Assembly (NCBI RefSeq): GCF_008365375.1
Contig: NZ_QOKW01000012.1
Span: 1-64,000, forward strand
DNA from: Roseomonas genomospecies 6
GTDB taxonomy: Bacteria; Pseudomonadota; Alphaproteobacteria; Azospirillales; Azospirillaceae
DNA length: 64,000 bases
Reading direction: 5' to 3'
A program made the translations under genes and the position numbers. The notes under the pieces were generated by a model. That model had not been told where the DNA came from. It ran no database searches and saw only the letters and a list, made by a program, of their open reading frames with translations. Below are positions 41,634-50,295 of this stretch, piece after piece (position 1 is the first letter of the stretch; every line of letters begins with the position of its first letter).

Positions 41634-41853
41634 CCCGTTCTCCGTTGTTTCGCGGTCGCGCGCCGCGCTCGCTTGAGTTCCAGCGCGTCCAGCCGATCGA
41701 CCTCCTTGCCAATGCGCTGGGGCCCGCGCCCTCGCGGCCCTGCTGCGCTTGACCGTCCAGGATGTCGAGCGACCTCGGATTCCCAATCGGCGACCACGTC
41801 CCCTTGGCGCAGGAGGGCAGGGGGCCGCAGCACAGGACAGTGCACGCGAAGAC

Positions 41854-41970
41854 CTAGGCGACGGCGATCATCGCCAGCAGCATGATGCCGCCGATGGAGG
41901 TGCCCTGAACCAGTTGGCCCGGCTGCGGCGTCTGCGCGGGCGTCCGCGCTGCGTCAACCTGTGCCCCCAC
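41854..41970 (-). CDS. Possible small membrane protein (38 residues)
   Basis: From GTG 41970 (GGAGGA upstream) to TAG 41854: 'VGAQVDAARTPAQTPQPGQL', then a hydrophobic end 'IGGIMLLAMIAVA'. It precedes the primase on the same strand. The 200 bases between them also show a helical, charged frame ('QRIGKEVDRLDALELKRARR'). Short, so uncertain. Confidence 0.35.
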   Translation of the reverse strand: MGAQVDAARTPAQTPQPGQLVQGTSIGGIMLLAMIAVA

Positions 41971-42170
41971 GCCATGGCGTCCTCCGACCGGTAGCGGCCG
42001 CGGTGCGGCGGCCTTGGCCTATTGTGCGGAGGGCCGGGTTACGAAAGGATGTTGAAGAGGTGGCTCAGGCGTCGGTGTCCTCGGAGGCGTCGTCAGCCTC
42101 AGAAGCGACCCAACGCTCGCCGAAACGCTCCACGTAGGCCACCATTGCCGACTCTGATGGCGTTGCCTTG

Positions 42171-42569
42171 ATGGATCTCTTCCCAAGCGTCCTGCGGTGC
42201 GGTAAAGCCGTTGCCTCCGCATTCCTGGACACCGTGATGAACAACGACCCTGAGTTCACACCGAAGGAGCGCGAGCTGATCCGGCGTGAGTTCATGCTTC
42301 GGCTCAGCAGCGCGCGCTCGCTCCACGATGGCATTCTCGTGAGGCGATGGGCGACCGGCCCCAACAAAGGCAAGCCGAAGCCCCCTGCCGCCGTGCAGAG
42401 CATGCTCGATCGCGGTCTGGTGGCGCTGGACGATGATGGATCTCACTGGCTCAAAGCCGTGTTCACGGCCACCGGCATCGCGGCTCTGCGCCGGATGACG
42501 GAGGACAAGCGGGCGCTGCCGCCAGGTGAGTACCAGCACCTGCTCGACGAGTTGGCCAACCTGCCGTAG
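42171..42569 (+). CDS. Hypothetical protein, 132 residues
   Basis: ATG 42171 (TTG 42168 also possible); neither has a good ribosome site. 'EFTPKERELIRREFMLRLSS' suggests a helical bundle, and 'MLDRGLVALDDDGSHWLKAV' followed by 'FTATGIAALRRMTED' looks like a winged-helix hairpin, so a small DNA-binding protein is possible. On the opposite strand before it, a 26-codon frame (42065-42145) may be a leftover. Confidence 0.55.
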   Translation: MDLFPSVLRCGKAVASAFLDTVMNNDPEFTPKERELIRREFMLRLSSARSLHDGILVRRWATGPNKGKPKPPAAVQSMLDRGLVALDDDGSHWLKAVFTATGIAALRRMTEDKRALPPGEYQHLLDELANLP

Positions 42570-42722
42570 AGCGAGGCCTGCTGGGGCGCAGCAAGGCCAC
42601 CAAGGGCAATCACCACTTCAAAGGCACATCCTGTGGTTGCTTTGAGCGGCCTCCGCATACGTCTCGCATTGCTGTCTCATTTACACGACAGGCCGCTGCC
42701 GTCATCCACGGTGACCAGCCGC

Positions 42723-43148
42723 TCAGATCGCGACCACCACCGTGACGTACCGGGCGGCCTTTCCAAAGGTGACCAGCGGCAGGAAGATCCAGAGGCTAGT
42801 GCGAAGCATCCCGGCGATCAGCGTCAGCGGATCGCCGATCACCGGAGCCCAGGCCAGCAGCAAGGACCACACGCCCCACCGCTGGTACCACCCTTCAGCC
42901 CGGTCGATGACGGGCTGCTTGATCGGGAACCATCGACGCCCCTTGAAGTGCTCGATGTAGCGGCCAAGCGCCCAGTTCACCGTCGAGCCCAGCACGTTCC
43001 CGGCGGTCGCCACGGCCACGAGCCACCAGCGGCCGTAATCGTCCGTGAGATGCAGGCCCGCCAGCACAAACTCCGACTGCGCTGGGAGCACCGTCGCCGC
43101 CAGGAACGCGGTGAGGAACAGACCGCCGAAGCCGGTGAGGTCACTCAT
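42723..43148 (-). CDS. YqaA-type DedA/SNARE-associated family membrane protein
   Basis: 141 residues, ATG 43148. 'LFLTAFLAATVLPAQSEFVL', 'GNVLGSTVNWALGRYIEHF' and 'SLLLAWAPVIGDPLTLIAGM' are the hallmark segments of YqaA-like members of the DedA superfamily, with three to four membrane helices. These inner-membrane proteins are linked to lipid translocation and envelope homeostasis. It lies 16 bases downstream of the copper ATPase gene and is probably its co-transcribed last gene. Confidence 0.85.
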   Translation of the reverse strand: MSDLTGFGGLFLTAFLAATVLPAQSEFVLAGLHLTDDYGRWWLVAVATAGNVLGSTVNWALGRYIEHFKGRRWFPIKQPVIDRAEGWYQRWGVWSLLLAWAPVIGDPLTLIAGMLRTSLWIFLPLVTFGKAARYVTVVVAI

Positions 43149-43164
43149 GACGTCCTCCGCCCGT

Positions 43165-45567
43165 TCACAGCCGGGTCCATCGCAGCCGCAGCGCGTTGCC
43201 GATCACCGAAACCGAACTCAAGGCCATGGCCGCGGCCGCAATGATGGGGGACAGCGTCCAGCCGAAGAGTGGGTAAAAGACGCCCGCTGCGACCGGCACG
43301 CCGAGCACGTTGTAGACGAAGGCGAGAAACAGGTTTTGCCGAATGTTTCCCATGGTCGCCCGGCTGAGCGTCCGCGCTCGGGCAATGCCTGCCAAGTCGC
43401 CCTTCACCAGGGTGACGCCCGCGCTCTGAATCGCCACGTCAGTCCCGGTTCCCATGGCGATGCCGACGTCAGCCTCGGCCAGCGCCGGGGCATCGTTCAC
43501 GCCGTCGCCCGCCATCGCCACCACACGTCCTTCGGACTTCAGCCTGCGGACGATCTGGTGCTTCTGGTCCGGCAGCACCTCGGCTTCGATCTCGCCGATG
43601 CCCAGCTTGCGCGCCACCGCCTCGGCCGTGGTCCGGTTGTCGCCAGTCAGCATCACGATGCGGATGCCGTCCGCCCGGAGCGTCTCCAGAGCCTGCGGGG
43701 TCGTCGTCTTCACCGGGTCCGCAACGGCGACGACACCCGCAGGCTTGCCTTCAACCGCGACGAAGAGCGCTGTGGCGCCCTCGCGGCGGTGCGGTTCAGC
43801 CAACCGTTCCAGATCGGAGGCCGATACTCCTTCCTGCTCCATGAGCGGCCGGTTGCCGAGTGCGACGCGCCTTCCTTCGACAAGGCCGGTGACGCCTTTG
43901 CCCGTGACGGAGGCGAAATCGGATACTTTGGCGAGCGGCAGGTTCGCCTCGCGGGCCGCAGCGACGATGGCGGCCGCGAGGGGATGTTCGCTCGACCGTT
44001 CGATGGCGGCGGCGAGCGACAGAACGGTGTTCACGTCGAAGCCGGAGGCCACCTCGACGCCGGTCACACGTGGCTTGCCCTCGGTCAAGGTGCCGGTCTT
44101 GTCCACGACGAGCGTGTCAACCTTCTCCATGTGTTCGAGCGCTTCGGCGTTCTTGATAAGCACGCCCGCCTGGGCGCCCTTGCCGACACCAACCATGATC
44201 GACATCGGCGTTGCCAGCCCAAGCGCACACGGGCACGCGATGATGAGCACCGACACCGCGGCAATCAGCGCGTACGAGAACGCGGGGTGTGGTCCCCAGA
44301 CCATCCACGCAACGAAGGCCAGGAGCGCAACGACGATGACCGCCGGGACGAAGTAGCCAGAGACCACGTCGGCCATGCGCTGGATGGGAGCCCGGCTGCG
44401 CTGCGCCTCGGCGACCATGGTCACGATGCGCGACAGCATGGTGTCCGAGCCGACCTTCTCGGCCCGCATCACCAGAGCCCCGGTTTGGTTGATGGTGCCG
44501 CCGATCACCTTGGCGCCGGGTTCCTTCTCAACCGGCATGCTTTCGCCGGTGACCATCGACTCGTCCACGGCGCTGCGGCCTTCGAGCACCTCACCATCGG
44601 TCGGCACGCCCTCTCCGGGCCGCACCCGCAGCTGGTCCCCGACATGGACCTGGTCGAGCGAAATCTCCTCATCCTCGCCGTCGGCGCGGATGCGACGCGC
44701 CGTCTTCGGCGCCAGGTTCAGCAGCGCCCGGATGGCGCCACCGGTCTGCTCGCGGGCGCGCAGCTCGAGCACCTGTCCCAGCAGCACCAGCACGGTGATG
44801 ACGGCGGCCGCCTCGTAATAGACGGCCACCACGCCATCCATGCCGCGGAAGGCGGGGGGGAAGATGCCCGGCAGGACGGTGGCGACCAAGCTGAACACGT
44901 AGGCCACACCGACGCCCAAGGCGATCAGCGAGAACATGTTCAGGCTGCGGTTCATGAACGAGCGCCATCCCCGCTCCAGCAGGGGCCAGCCCGCCCACAG
45001 CACGACCGGTGTGCCCAGCAGGAACTGCACCCAGACGGAAACGCGAGGCGGCACGAGGTCATGGATGCCGAGCCCTGGGATGTGGCTGCCCATCTCCAGC
45101 ACCAGGAGAGGCACGCTCAGGACCAAGCCAATCCAGAACCGCCGCGTCATGTCGACGAGCTCGGGATTCGGGCCCTCCTCCAGGGTAGCGCCGACCGGTT
45201 CCAGGGCCATGCCGCAGATGGGGCAGTTGCCTGGACCCTCCTGCCGGATCTCCGGGTGCATCGGGCAGGTATAGATGATGCCCTTCTGCGGTGAAGCCTG
45301 ACCGGCGTTCTCGAGTGCCGCGGGCGCGGCCTCGGGGGTCAGGTACTGCTCCGGGGACGCGACGAACTTGTCGTGGCACCGCATCGAACAGAAGTGGAAG
45401 GTCTGGCCGCCGTGGTCGGCGTGATGCTCGGTTCTCTCGGGATCGACCATCATGCCGCAGACCGGGTCCTTCACCTTGGCGTGGTCGCCGCGTTCGGCGT
45501 GGTGATCGTGCCCGCCATGATGATGATGACCATGGTGGTGCGCGTGGCCGCCGTGCTGGTCGTTCAT
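43165..45567 (-). CDS. copA: Cu(I)-exporting P1B-type ATPase
   Basis: 800 residues, ATG 45567 with GGGAGA upstream. Order: His-rich leader (residues 5-30), YHS domain ('[13 protein letters not shown]' to 'CSMRC', about 32-75), heavy-metal-binding domain ('[20 protein letters not shown]', about 99-118), then the ATPase core. The transport site CPC (445-447), the phosphorylated 'DKTGT' (D489), '[10 protein letters not shown]', a later 'YN' and 'MALSS' are the P1B-1 signature for monovalent copper or silver. It pumps the ions out of the cytoplasm. A CueR-type operator lies 98 bases upstream. Confidence 0.92.
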   Translation of the reverse strand: MNDQHGGHAHHHGHHHHGGHDHHAERGDHAKVKDPVCGMMVDPERTEHHADHGGQTFHFCSMRCHDKFVASPEQYLTPEAAPAALENAGQASPQKGIIYTCPMHPEIRQEGPGNCPICGMALEPVGATLEEGPNPELVDMTRRFWIGLVLSVPLLVLEMGSHIPGLGIHDLVPPRVSVWVQFLLGTPVVLWAGWPLLERGWRSFMNRSLNMFSLIALGVGVAYVFSLVATVLPGIFPPAFRGMDGVVAVYYEAAAVITVLVLLGQVLELRAREQTGGAIRALLNLAPKTARRIRADGEDEEISLDQVHVGDQLRVRPGEGVPTDGEVLEGRSAVDESMVTGESMPVEKEPGAKVIGGTINQTGALVMRAEKVGSDTMLSRIVTMVAEAQRSRAPIQRMADVVSGYFVPAVIVVALLAFVAWMVWGPHPAFSYALIAAVSVLIIACPCALGLATPMSIMVGVGKGAQAGVLIKNAEALEHMEKVDTLVVDKTGTLTEGKPRVTGVEVASGFDVNTVLSLAAAIERSSEHPLAAAIVAAAREANLPLAKVSDFASVTGKGVTGLVEGRRVALGNRPLMEQEGVSASDLERLAEPHRREGATALFVAVEGKPAGVVAVADPVKTTTPQALETLRADGIRIVMLTGDNRTTAEAVARKLGIGEIEAEVLPDQKHQIVRRLKSEGRVVAMAGDGVNDAPALAEADVGIAMGTGTDVAIQSAGVTLVKGDLAGIARARTLSRATMGNIRQNLFLAFVYNVLGVPVAAGVFYPLFGWTLSPIIAAAAMALSSVSVIGNALRLRWTRL

Positions 45568-45664
45568 GTTCGCATCTCCCTTCGCATGCCCGGCGCCGGT
45601 GCCATGGCGCTCGTTCGCGCCTCCCGGCATTGGCGTGCACTGGCGTTCATGGAACCAAGGCTCC

Positions 45665-45685
45665 ACCTTCCAATCGCTGGAAGGT
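45665..45685 (-). promoter_or_regulatory. CueR-type operator before the copper ATPase
   Basis: ACCTTCC-N7-GGAAGGT. On the minus strand the promoter reads TTGACC followed by the dyad, with the long 19-bp spacing typical of MerR-family metal promoters. It matches the operator of E. coli copA in half-sites. Confidence 0.8.
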
Positions 45686-45719
45686 CAAGCGCCGCAAACG
45701 GGCTGCCCGCACCCGCTCG

Positions 45720-46181
45720 TTACTTCTTTGCGCGATCGCTCATGGCGGCATGTCGGCGACGGGTTTCCTCGGGCCAGGAGCTCTTAATAAAGGCGAGCAC
45801 CGCCCAGATCTCGGCGTCGCCCAGCACATCGCCGAAGGCGGGCATGTCGCTCTCGTAGCCGGGCGGAGCGAACGCGGTGATGCCCTGCTTGGTGATCTTG
45901 GCGAGGTCGGCGTCGGGGTGGTGCCACGTGTGCCCGGAGGCGTCGTGTGGCGGCGCTGGCATCCGGCCGTTTGGCTTGCGGCTTTGCCAATCCGGCTGGC
46001 CCTCGAGCCGCGCACCGTGGCACGACGCGCAATGAACACCGTAGATGCCTTCTCCCAGAGCCACTTGGCGAGCGTTGGTGGGATCAGCCGTATGTTTCGG
46101 CGTCGTGAGGAACAGCACGCCAGCCACCGCAACCGCGGCTCCCAGGGCCAAGCCCATTACAATCCTCATCTTCGGCGTCAC
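45720..46181 (-). CDS. Membrane-anchored c-type cytochrome
   Basis: 153 residues from GTG 46181 (GGAGAAGAA just upstream). An N-terminal hydrophobic anchor (about 6-26) is followed by one heme site 'CASCH' (51-55) and a likely distal ligand Met in 'YESDMPAFGD'. A single-domain class I cytochrome c of the periplasm; cytochromes of this type are common in copper-resistance loci. It sits between the HD-GYP gene and the CueR box. Confidence 0.88.
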   Translation of the reverse strand: MTPKMRIVMGLALGAAVAVAGVLFLTTPKHTADPTNARQVALGEGIYGVHCASCHGARLEGQPDWQSRKPNGRMPAPPHDASGHTWHHPDADLAKITKQGITAFAPPGYESDMPAFGDVLGDAEIWAVLAFIKSSWPEETRRRHAAMSDRAKK

Positions 46182-46197
46182 TTCTTCTCCATCCCGA

Positions 46198-47466
46198 TCA
46201 GGCCGTCAGGTACCGCGATGTTGTGGCATTGGCCGCAGCACGCAGGCGGCTCTCATCGTCGATGGCAAGTTCTGCGTGCAGCGATCGGCAGATTTTCAGG
46301 AAGGCGTCCAGCAGGTGGGGATCGAAATGCTGACCACGGCCTTCCTCAAGGATGGCGACGGCACGCTCGACCGGGATCGGCTCCTTATAGGGGCGCCGTG
46401 ATGTCAGAGCGTCAAAGACGTCAACGATCGCAAAAATCCGTGCCGCCAGTGGGATTCCTTCACCGGCCAAACCACGCGGGTAGCCGCTGCCGTCCCATTT
46501 CTCATGATGCCCCCCGATGACGGCGACGGCGTCCTCCAGCCAGGGCACCTCGTCTACGATCTCCAAGCCGTGCCGAACATGCAGCTTCATCGTCTCGAAT
46601 TCGTCGTCGGTCAGGCGGCCGGGCTTCAGCAGAATGGCATCCGCGATGCCGATCTTGCCGACGTCGTGGAGAAACGCGCCCTTGATCAGCGCCGCCATTC
46701 CGGACCGTGGAAACCCGATGGCTTCCGCCAGCCGGGTGGCGTAGAGCGTGACCCGGTAATTGTGGGCGTGCGTGTCGCTGTCGCGCTTGGCAACGGCTCC
46801 GCCGAGGACATCGAGGATGTCGATGTTGGCCCTGAGCAGTTCCTGCGAACGGCGGGCCAGGCTGCCGTCCAGCCTGATCACGACGGGATAGAGGACCAGC
46901 GCGGTGAGCAGGACCGCCACGACGGCGATGCCGATGGTCTTGAGGATCTGCGCCCGTAGCTCGGAGGCAACGGCAGGGCTCAACTCGAACAGGCCCGCCA
47001 GGTATCGCATCACCCCGTCGGCACCGCTGATCGGGGCGATGGTCTGGACATACGTCGCCGCGCCGGAGCGGATGATGCGGTGAACAGCACGTTCTCCGGC
47101 GGGCGCGTCTGAAGGTGCTCGTAAGGCATCGAGTCCGGCAGCTTGGTAAGCTGGATCCACGGCGGAGAGGAGTGTTCGGCCAGAAGCGTCCAGAAGCCGT
47201 GCGGCGATGAAATGGCCATCACGGAAGTGACGCCGTTCGGCCAGGAGCTGAGTGAGGTCACGTTCCAGGTCGTTGCCCGTCCTTGAGAACCCCCCGTAGC
47301 CAATCGAGTCGAGCAGGGTGCCTGCTTCCCGCATCGAGAGATCAACGAGGCGGTCCTCGACCCTGTGGAGCTCGTAGACGTATGCCAAGGTCCCAAGGAC
47401 AGCGGACAGCAGCACAGCGGCCAAGCCGAGCGCCCTGATGATCCTCCAGTGCAGGGAGACGTTCAT
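46198..47466 (-). CDS. Membrane-bound HD-GYP phosphodiesterase
   Basis: 422 residues; ATG 47466 fits GAGG six bases upstream. Two membrane helices (about 9-30 and 178-200) enclose a periplasmic sensor region. The C-terminal HD-GYP domain shows 'AFLHDVGKIGIADAILLKPG', 'HHEKWDGSGYPRGLAGEGIP' and 'RIFAIVDVFDALTSRRPYKE'. Family role: hydrolysis of cyclic di-GMP. A signalling enzyme within a metal-resistance operon is notable; it could sense envelope metal or redox stress. Confidence 0.9.
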   Translation of the reverse strand: MNVSLHWRIIRALGLAAVLLSAVLGTLAYVYELHRVEDRLVDLSMREAGTLLDSIGYGGFSRTGNDLERDLTQLLAERRHFRDGHFIAARLLDASGRTLLSAVDPAYQAAGLDALRAPSDAPAGERAVHRIIRSGAATYVQTIAPISGADGVMRYLAGLFELSPAVASELRAQILKTIGIAVVAVLLTALVLYPVVIRLDGSLARRSQELLRANIDILDVLGGAVAKRDSDTHAHNYRVTLYATRLAEAIGFPRSGMAALIKGAFLHDVGKIGIADAILLKPGRLTDDEFETMKLHVRHGLEIVDEVPWLEDAVAVIGGHHEKWDGSGYPRGLAGEGIPLAARIFAIVDVFDALTSRRPYKEPIPVERAVAILEEGRGQHFDPHLLDAFLKICRSLHAELAIDDESRLRAAANATTSRYLTA

Positions 47467-47474
47467 GGGCATCC

Positions 47475-48443
47475 TCAGTACCAAAGGCCGGACACGCGCC
47501 AGCGGGGGCGATGGCCAGGCGGAGCGAGATGGGCGGGCAACACCACGTTGCGCGGTCCAAAAACCGGCTGCATGGGCGCGATCTGCTCAAGCGACAGAAG
47601 CCGTTGGATGCGCTCATCGGTGTCGGGATGGGTGCGCAGCACGGACGGGTGCGGGTTCCGTCGACCGGGAAGGAGGATGCGTTCCCAGAAGCCCGGATCG
47701 TATTGCTGGAGCTTCGCCAGGGCCGAGGCCAACCCGGCCGGGTCTCCAGTGAGGCCTGCGGCGTCGAGATCAGCGTCGAACTCCCGCGTGCGCGACAGCC
47801 GGAGTTGAATGAGCGTGTTGATCGTGGGCGCCACCAGGAGCAGCGCGATCAGCGGCCAATGGGTGCTTCCGTGTTCCTCCAGCATCAGCGGCAGGCTCAT
47901 GAGCAGCAGGAAGCCGCCAGCCGTTGCCATAGCGCCCGTGATCCGGCTGATGATGTCGGCCAGCCCCATGGTCCAGAGGTCGTGGTTCCGTACGTGGCTG
48001 ACCTCGTGCGCCAGGATCCCGGCGAGCTCGCGCAGATCCATCACCCGAAGCAGGCCATCGGTCAGGACGATAACGCTGCCCTTCGTTGAGCCAACGGCGA
48101 AGGCGTTCGGGGCCGAGGTCGCCAGGTAGTGCAGTTCGGGGACACTGGGCAGCCCGGCCCGCCGGGCCAGCATGGCCATGACCTCATGGAGCTCCGGAAG
48201 CTCGTAACGGCTGAGGCGGCGGGCTCCGTACAGGCGCAGGATGGCCCGTGGCGAGATGGAAGGGCTGAACGCCAGCGTCACGCCAACGAGGACGGCCACC
48301 CAGAGGATGCCTACCGGCCCGACGAGCAGCCAGCCGATGGCCGCCGCGAGCAGTCCCAGACCCCCCACCAGAAGGGTGGACTGGACCACGTTGCGGAGCT
48401 TATGGCGACGGCGTTGGCGCTCGTCGAGGCGGACGACATACAT
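47475..48443 (-). CDS. HtpX-like M48 zinc metalloprotease
   Basis: 322 residues, ATG 48443. Two membrane helices at about 20-60, then 'ELAGILAHEVSHVRNHDL', which contains the HExxH-type zinc site (HEVSH), and a second ligand Glu in 'LSRTREFDADLDAAG'. Related to HtpX, a membrane protease removing damaged membrane proteins. Close spacing to the HD-GYP gene (8 bases) implies co-transcription. Confidence 0.9.
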   Translation of the reverse strand: MYVVRLDERQRRRHKLRNVVQSTLLVGGLGLLAAAIGWLLVGPVGILWVAVLVGVTLAFSPSISPRAILRLYGARRLSRYELPELHEVMAMLARRAGLPSVPELHYLATSAPNAFAVGSTKGSVIVLTDGLLRVMDLRELAGILAHEVSHVRNHDLWTMGLADIISRITGAMATAGGFLLLMSLPLMLEEHGSTHWPLIALLLVAPTINTLIQLRLSRTREFDADLDAAGLTGDPAGLASALAKLQQYDPGFWERILLPGRRNPHPSVLRTHPDTDERIQRLLSLEQIAPMQPVFGPRNVVLPAHLAPPGHRPRWRVSGLWY

Positions 48444-48465
48444 GGTAACCGGTCCTTGCGGGGGG

Positions 48466-49335
48466 CTAAGACTGGAGCGGCTTCCAAGTCTTCCCGCCGT
48501 CCTGGCTGGCCAGAATGGCGCTCTTGTCGGTCACGGCGTAAAGCCGCTCGGGGTTCGTCGGATCCACCGCGAGATGCAGCAGAACCGCGTCTCCGAAGCC
48601 GTTGCTGACCGGCTGCCATGCCATGCTCGGCTCGATGGTCTTGAGCAGGCCAGTGCCGACCTGGAAGGCGTAGGCGGTGCCGTCCTTCGTGGTCACGACC
48701 ATGGTCGCCGGGCGCTGCACGATGTAGGCGGCCTGCCAGGTCTTGCCCGCGTCGCGGCTCACCAGCAACCCGGCGCGCGTGGCGCCGTACACGGTGTTCG
48801 GGTCCTTCGAGGACGCGGCCAAATCAAACATGTCGGCGGGCGGCTTGCCGGTCACCTCCCAGGTCTTGCCGCCGTCGCGGCTGACCTGGATGCTGCCATA
48901 GTGTCCGTACAGGACCTTTGAGTCGGCCGGGCTGACGTCCATGGAATGGAAGTCCACCGGCCCGTTCACGCCCGCGGAGATTTGCTTCCAGGTCTTCGCT
49001 CCGTCGGTCGAGACCAGGACGCCCAGGTTGCCGCCCCTCTCCGGGTGACCGCTGGCGAAGAAGGCGCCGGGCTGCGCCGGATTCGGCGTGAAGCCCATGT
49101 AGTCGGAACGGTTGTCGGACACCCGCGTCGCCGTGCCGTCCGGGTTGGTCACCCACACTCCATGGTGCGTGGCGAGATACAGGCGCGACGGGTCCGCCGG
49201 GTCCACCGCGATCCCGTGCAGGTGCGACACCTCGGACAGCTTCAGGGTCTCCGCAGCATGAACAGGCCCGACAAGCGTCGCGCCAAGCACAAGGGCTGCT
49301 GCGGTCATCAGGGCCAGCTTCTTCTTGGCGCTCAT
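48466..49335 (-). CDS. Secreted BNR/sortilin-repeat protein
   Basis: 289 residues, ATG 49335 with GGAGAT upstream. Signal peptide 'LALMTAAALVLGATLVGPVHA' (in part; cleavage after AHA). Repeated 'VSTDGAKTWKQI', 'VSRDGGKTWEV', 'VSRDAGKTWQAA' and 'ASQDGGKTWKPL' units are Asp-box (BNR) blades of a beta-propeller, as in the F510_1955-type proteins found in metal-resistance clusters. Exported, with unknown ligand. Its start overlaps the previous stop (ATGA). Confidence 0.85.
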   Translation of the reverse strand: MSAKKKLALMTAAALVLGATLVGPVHAAETLKLSEVSHLHGIAVDPADPSRLYLATHHGVWVTNPDGTATRVSDNRSDYMGFTPNPAQPGAFFASGHPERGGNLGVLVSTDGAKTWKQISAGVNGPVDFHSMDVSPADSKVLYGHYGSIQVSRDGGKTWEVTGKPPADMFDLAASSKDPNTVYGATRAGLLVSRDAGKTWQAAYIVQRPATMVVTTKDGTAYAFQVGTGLLKTIEPSMAWQPVSNGFGDAVLLHLAVDPTNPERLYAVTDKSAILASQDGGKTWKPLQS

Positions 49336-49835
49336 CGCGCATCTCCGTGCTGAAGGTCGTGTAGGGAAGGGATGCCGTTCGCGGTGGCGCGCGGACGCGC
49401 CGACCAGAAGGCGAGGGGGGGAATGACCAGCCACTGCGCCAGAGGCGACAGACCGGTTCCCAGCCAGGGCAAGGTTGGCATGAGATCCGAGTAAGCCCAC
49501 GTCTGGCGAACCTCGATGTTCAGCCACTCGCTGAACACCGTGTAGCCGACGCCCACCGCCACCGCCCCGGCCGCCACCGGTCGGAACCGTTGGTGCGGCC
49601 AAGCCGGGGATCCGAAGGCGAACAGGGCCAAGAGGAGCGCCCCCGTAGCGATCAGCAGGTCGCCGCCGGTGCAGTGGATGGCCGCGAAGGCGATCTCGCC
49701 CGGTGTTCCGGTGCGCCACAGCGTGTAGAGCGGCATGTGGGCAAACTCCCAGACCAAGTTACCGGCCGCGGTCACCGCCAGATACCGGCGCATCGCTGAT
49801 AGCCAGGTGTTCGGGGCTGTCCACATGCCACTCAT
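49332..49835 (-). CDS. Multi-spanning membrane protein
   Basis: 167 residues, ATG 49835. About four hydrophobic helices: 'LAVTAAGNLVWEFAHMPLYT', 'LIATGALLLALFAFG', 'VAAGAVAVGVGYTVFSEWL' and 'LAQWLVIPPLAFW'. Conserved-looking His residues occur in helices 1 and 2, so metal or heme handling is conceivable. It is translationally coupled to the BNR protein gene. No family name recognised with confidence. Confidence 0.75.
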   Translation of the reverse strand: MSGMWTAPNTWLSAMRRYLAVTAAGNLVWEFAHMPLYTLWRTGTPGEIAFAAIHCTGGDLLIATGALLLALFAFGSPAWPHQRFRPVAAGAVAVGVGYTVFSEWLNIEVRQTWAYSDLMPTLPWLGTGLSPLAQWLVIPPLAFWSARPRATANGIPSLHDLQHGDAR

Positions 49836-49861
49836 GGGGCCGCGCTCCTTCTTCGGCTGCC

Positions 49862-50254
49862 TCAGTGACCCCCATGGCCCATTTCGAAGCGGGCCTGGAC
49901 GGGCTTCTGCCCAGGCATGGTCAACGCGGTGACCACCTTTACGCTGTCATGCGCACCGCCGAGGTTCGCCTGCCCCTTGAGGGTGTTGCCGCCCGCGGGC
50001 TCGAGTGCGACCTTCTGGGTCTGCTTGTTCGCCAGGATGGTCGCCTCGGCCTTGGCGCCGGTCACGTCCACCGGCTTGTCGGCGCCGTCGGTCACGTACA
50101 GCACGACGTCGTTGCCCTTGAGCACGAGCTCGGTGTGGTACGGACCGGCGTCGGTCCGCTGGCCGCCGTTGGGGCCGATCTTCGGGCCGTCGGCGAAGGC
50201 TGTGGCCGGAGCAGCGAAGAGGGCGGCGGCGAGGACGAGCGTTGAGAACTTCAC
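49862..50254 (-). CDS. Small periplasmic protein of the RND operon
   Basis: 130 residues from GTG 50254 (ATG 50283 possible). Signal peptide 'VKFSTLVLAAALFAAPATAF' and then 'KIGPNGGQRTDAGPYHTELV'. Strands 'VVLYVTDGADKPVDVTGAKA' suggest a small beta-sandwich. The C-terminus 'EMGHGGH' is His-rich. Often seen beside CzcA/CusA pumps; a metal-binding accessory is a reasonable guess. Confidence 0.75.
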   Translation of the reverse strand: MKFSTLVLAAALFAAPATAFADGPKIGPNGGQRTDAGPYHTELVLKGNDVVLYVTDGADKPVDVTGAKAEATILANKQTQKVALEPAGGNTLKGQANLGGAHDSVKVVTALTMPGQKPVQARFEMGHGGH

Positions 50255-50295
50255 GGTGAGTTTTCCTTCTGGATTGCACATGGTGAAAGGGTGGA

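Noticed and set aside
43045..45294. 749-codon plus-strand frame
   Set aside because: It is the antisense shadow of the copper ATPase; it has no family similarity and is rich in His/Arg/Gly as expected of a reverse frame.
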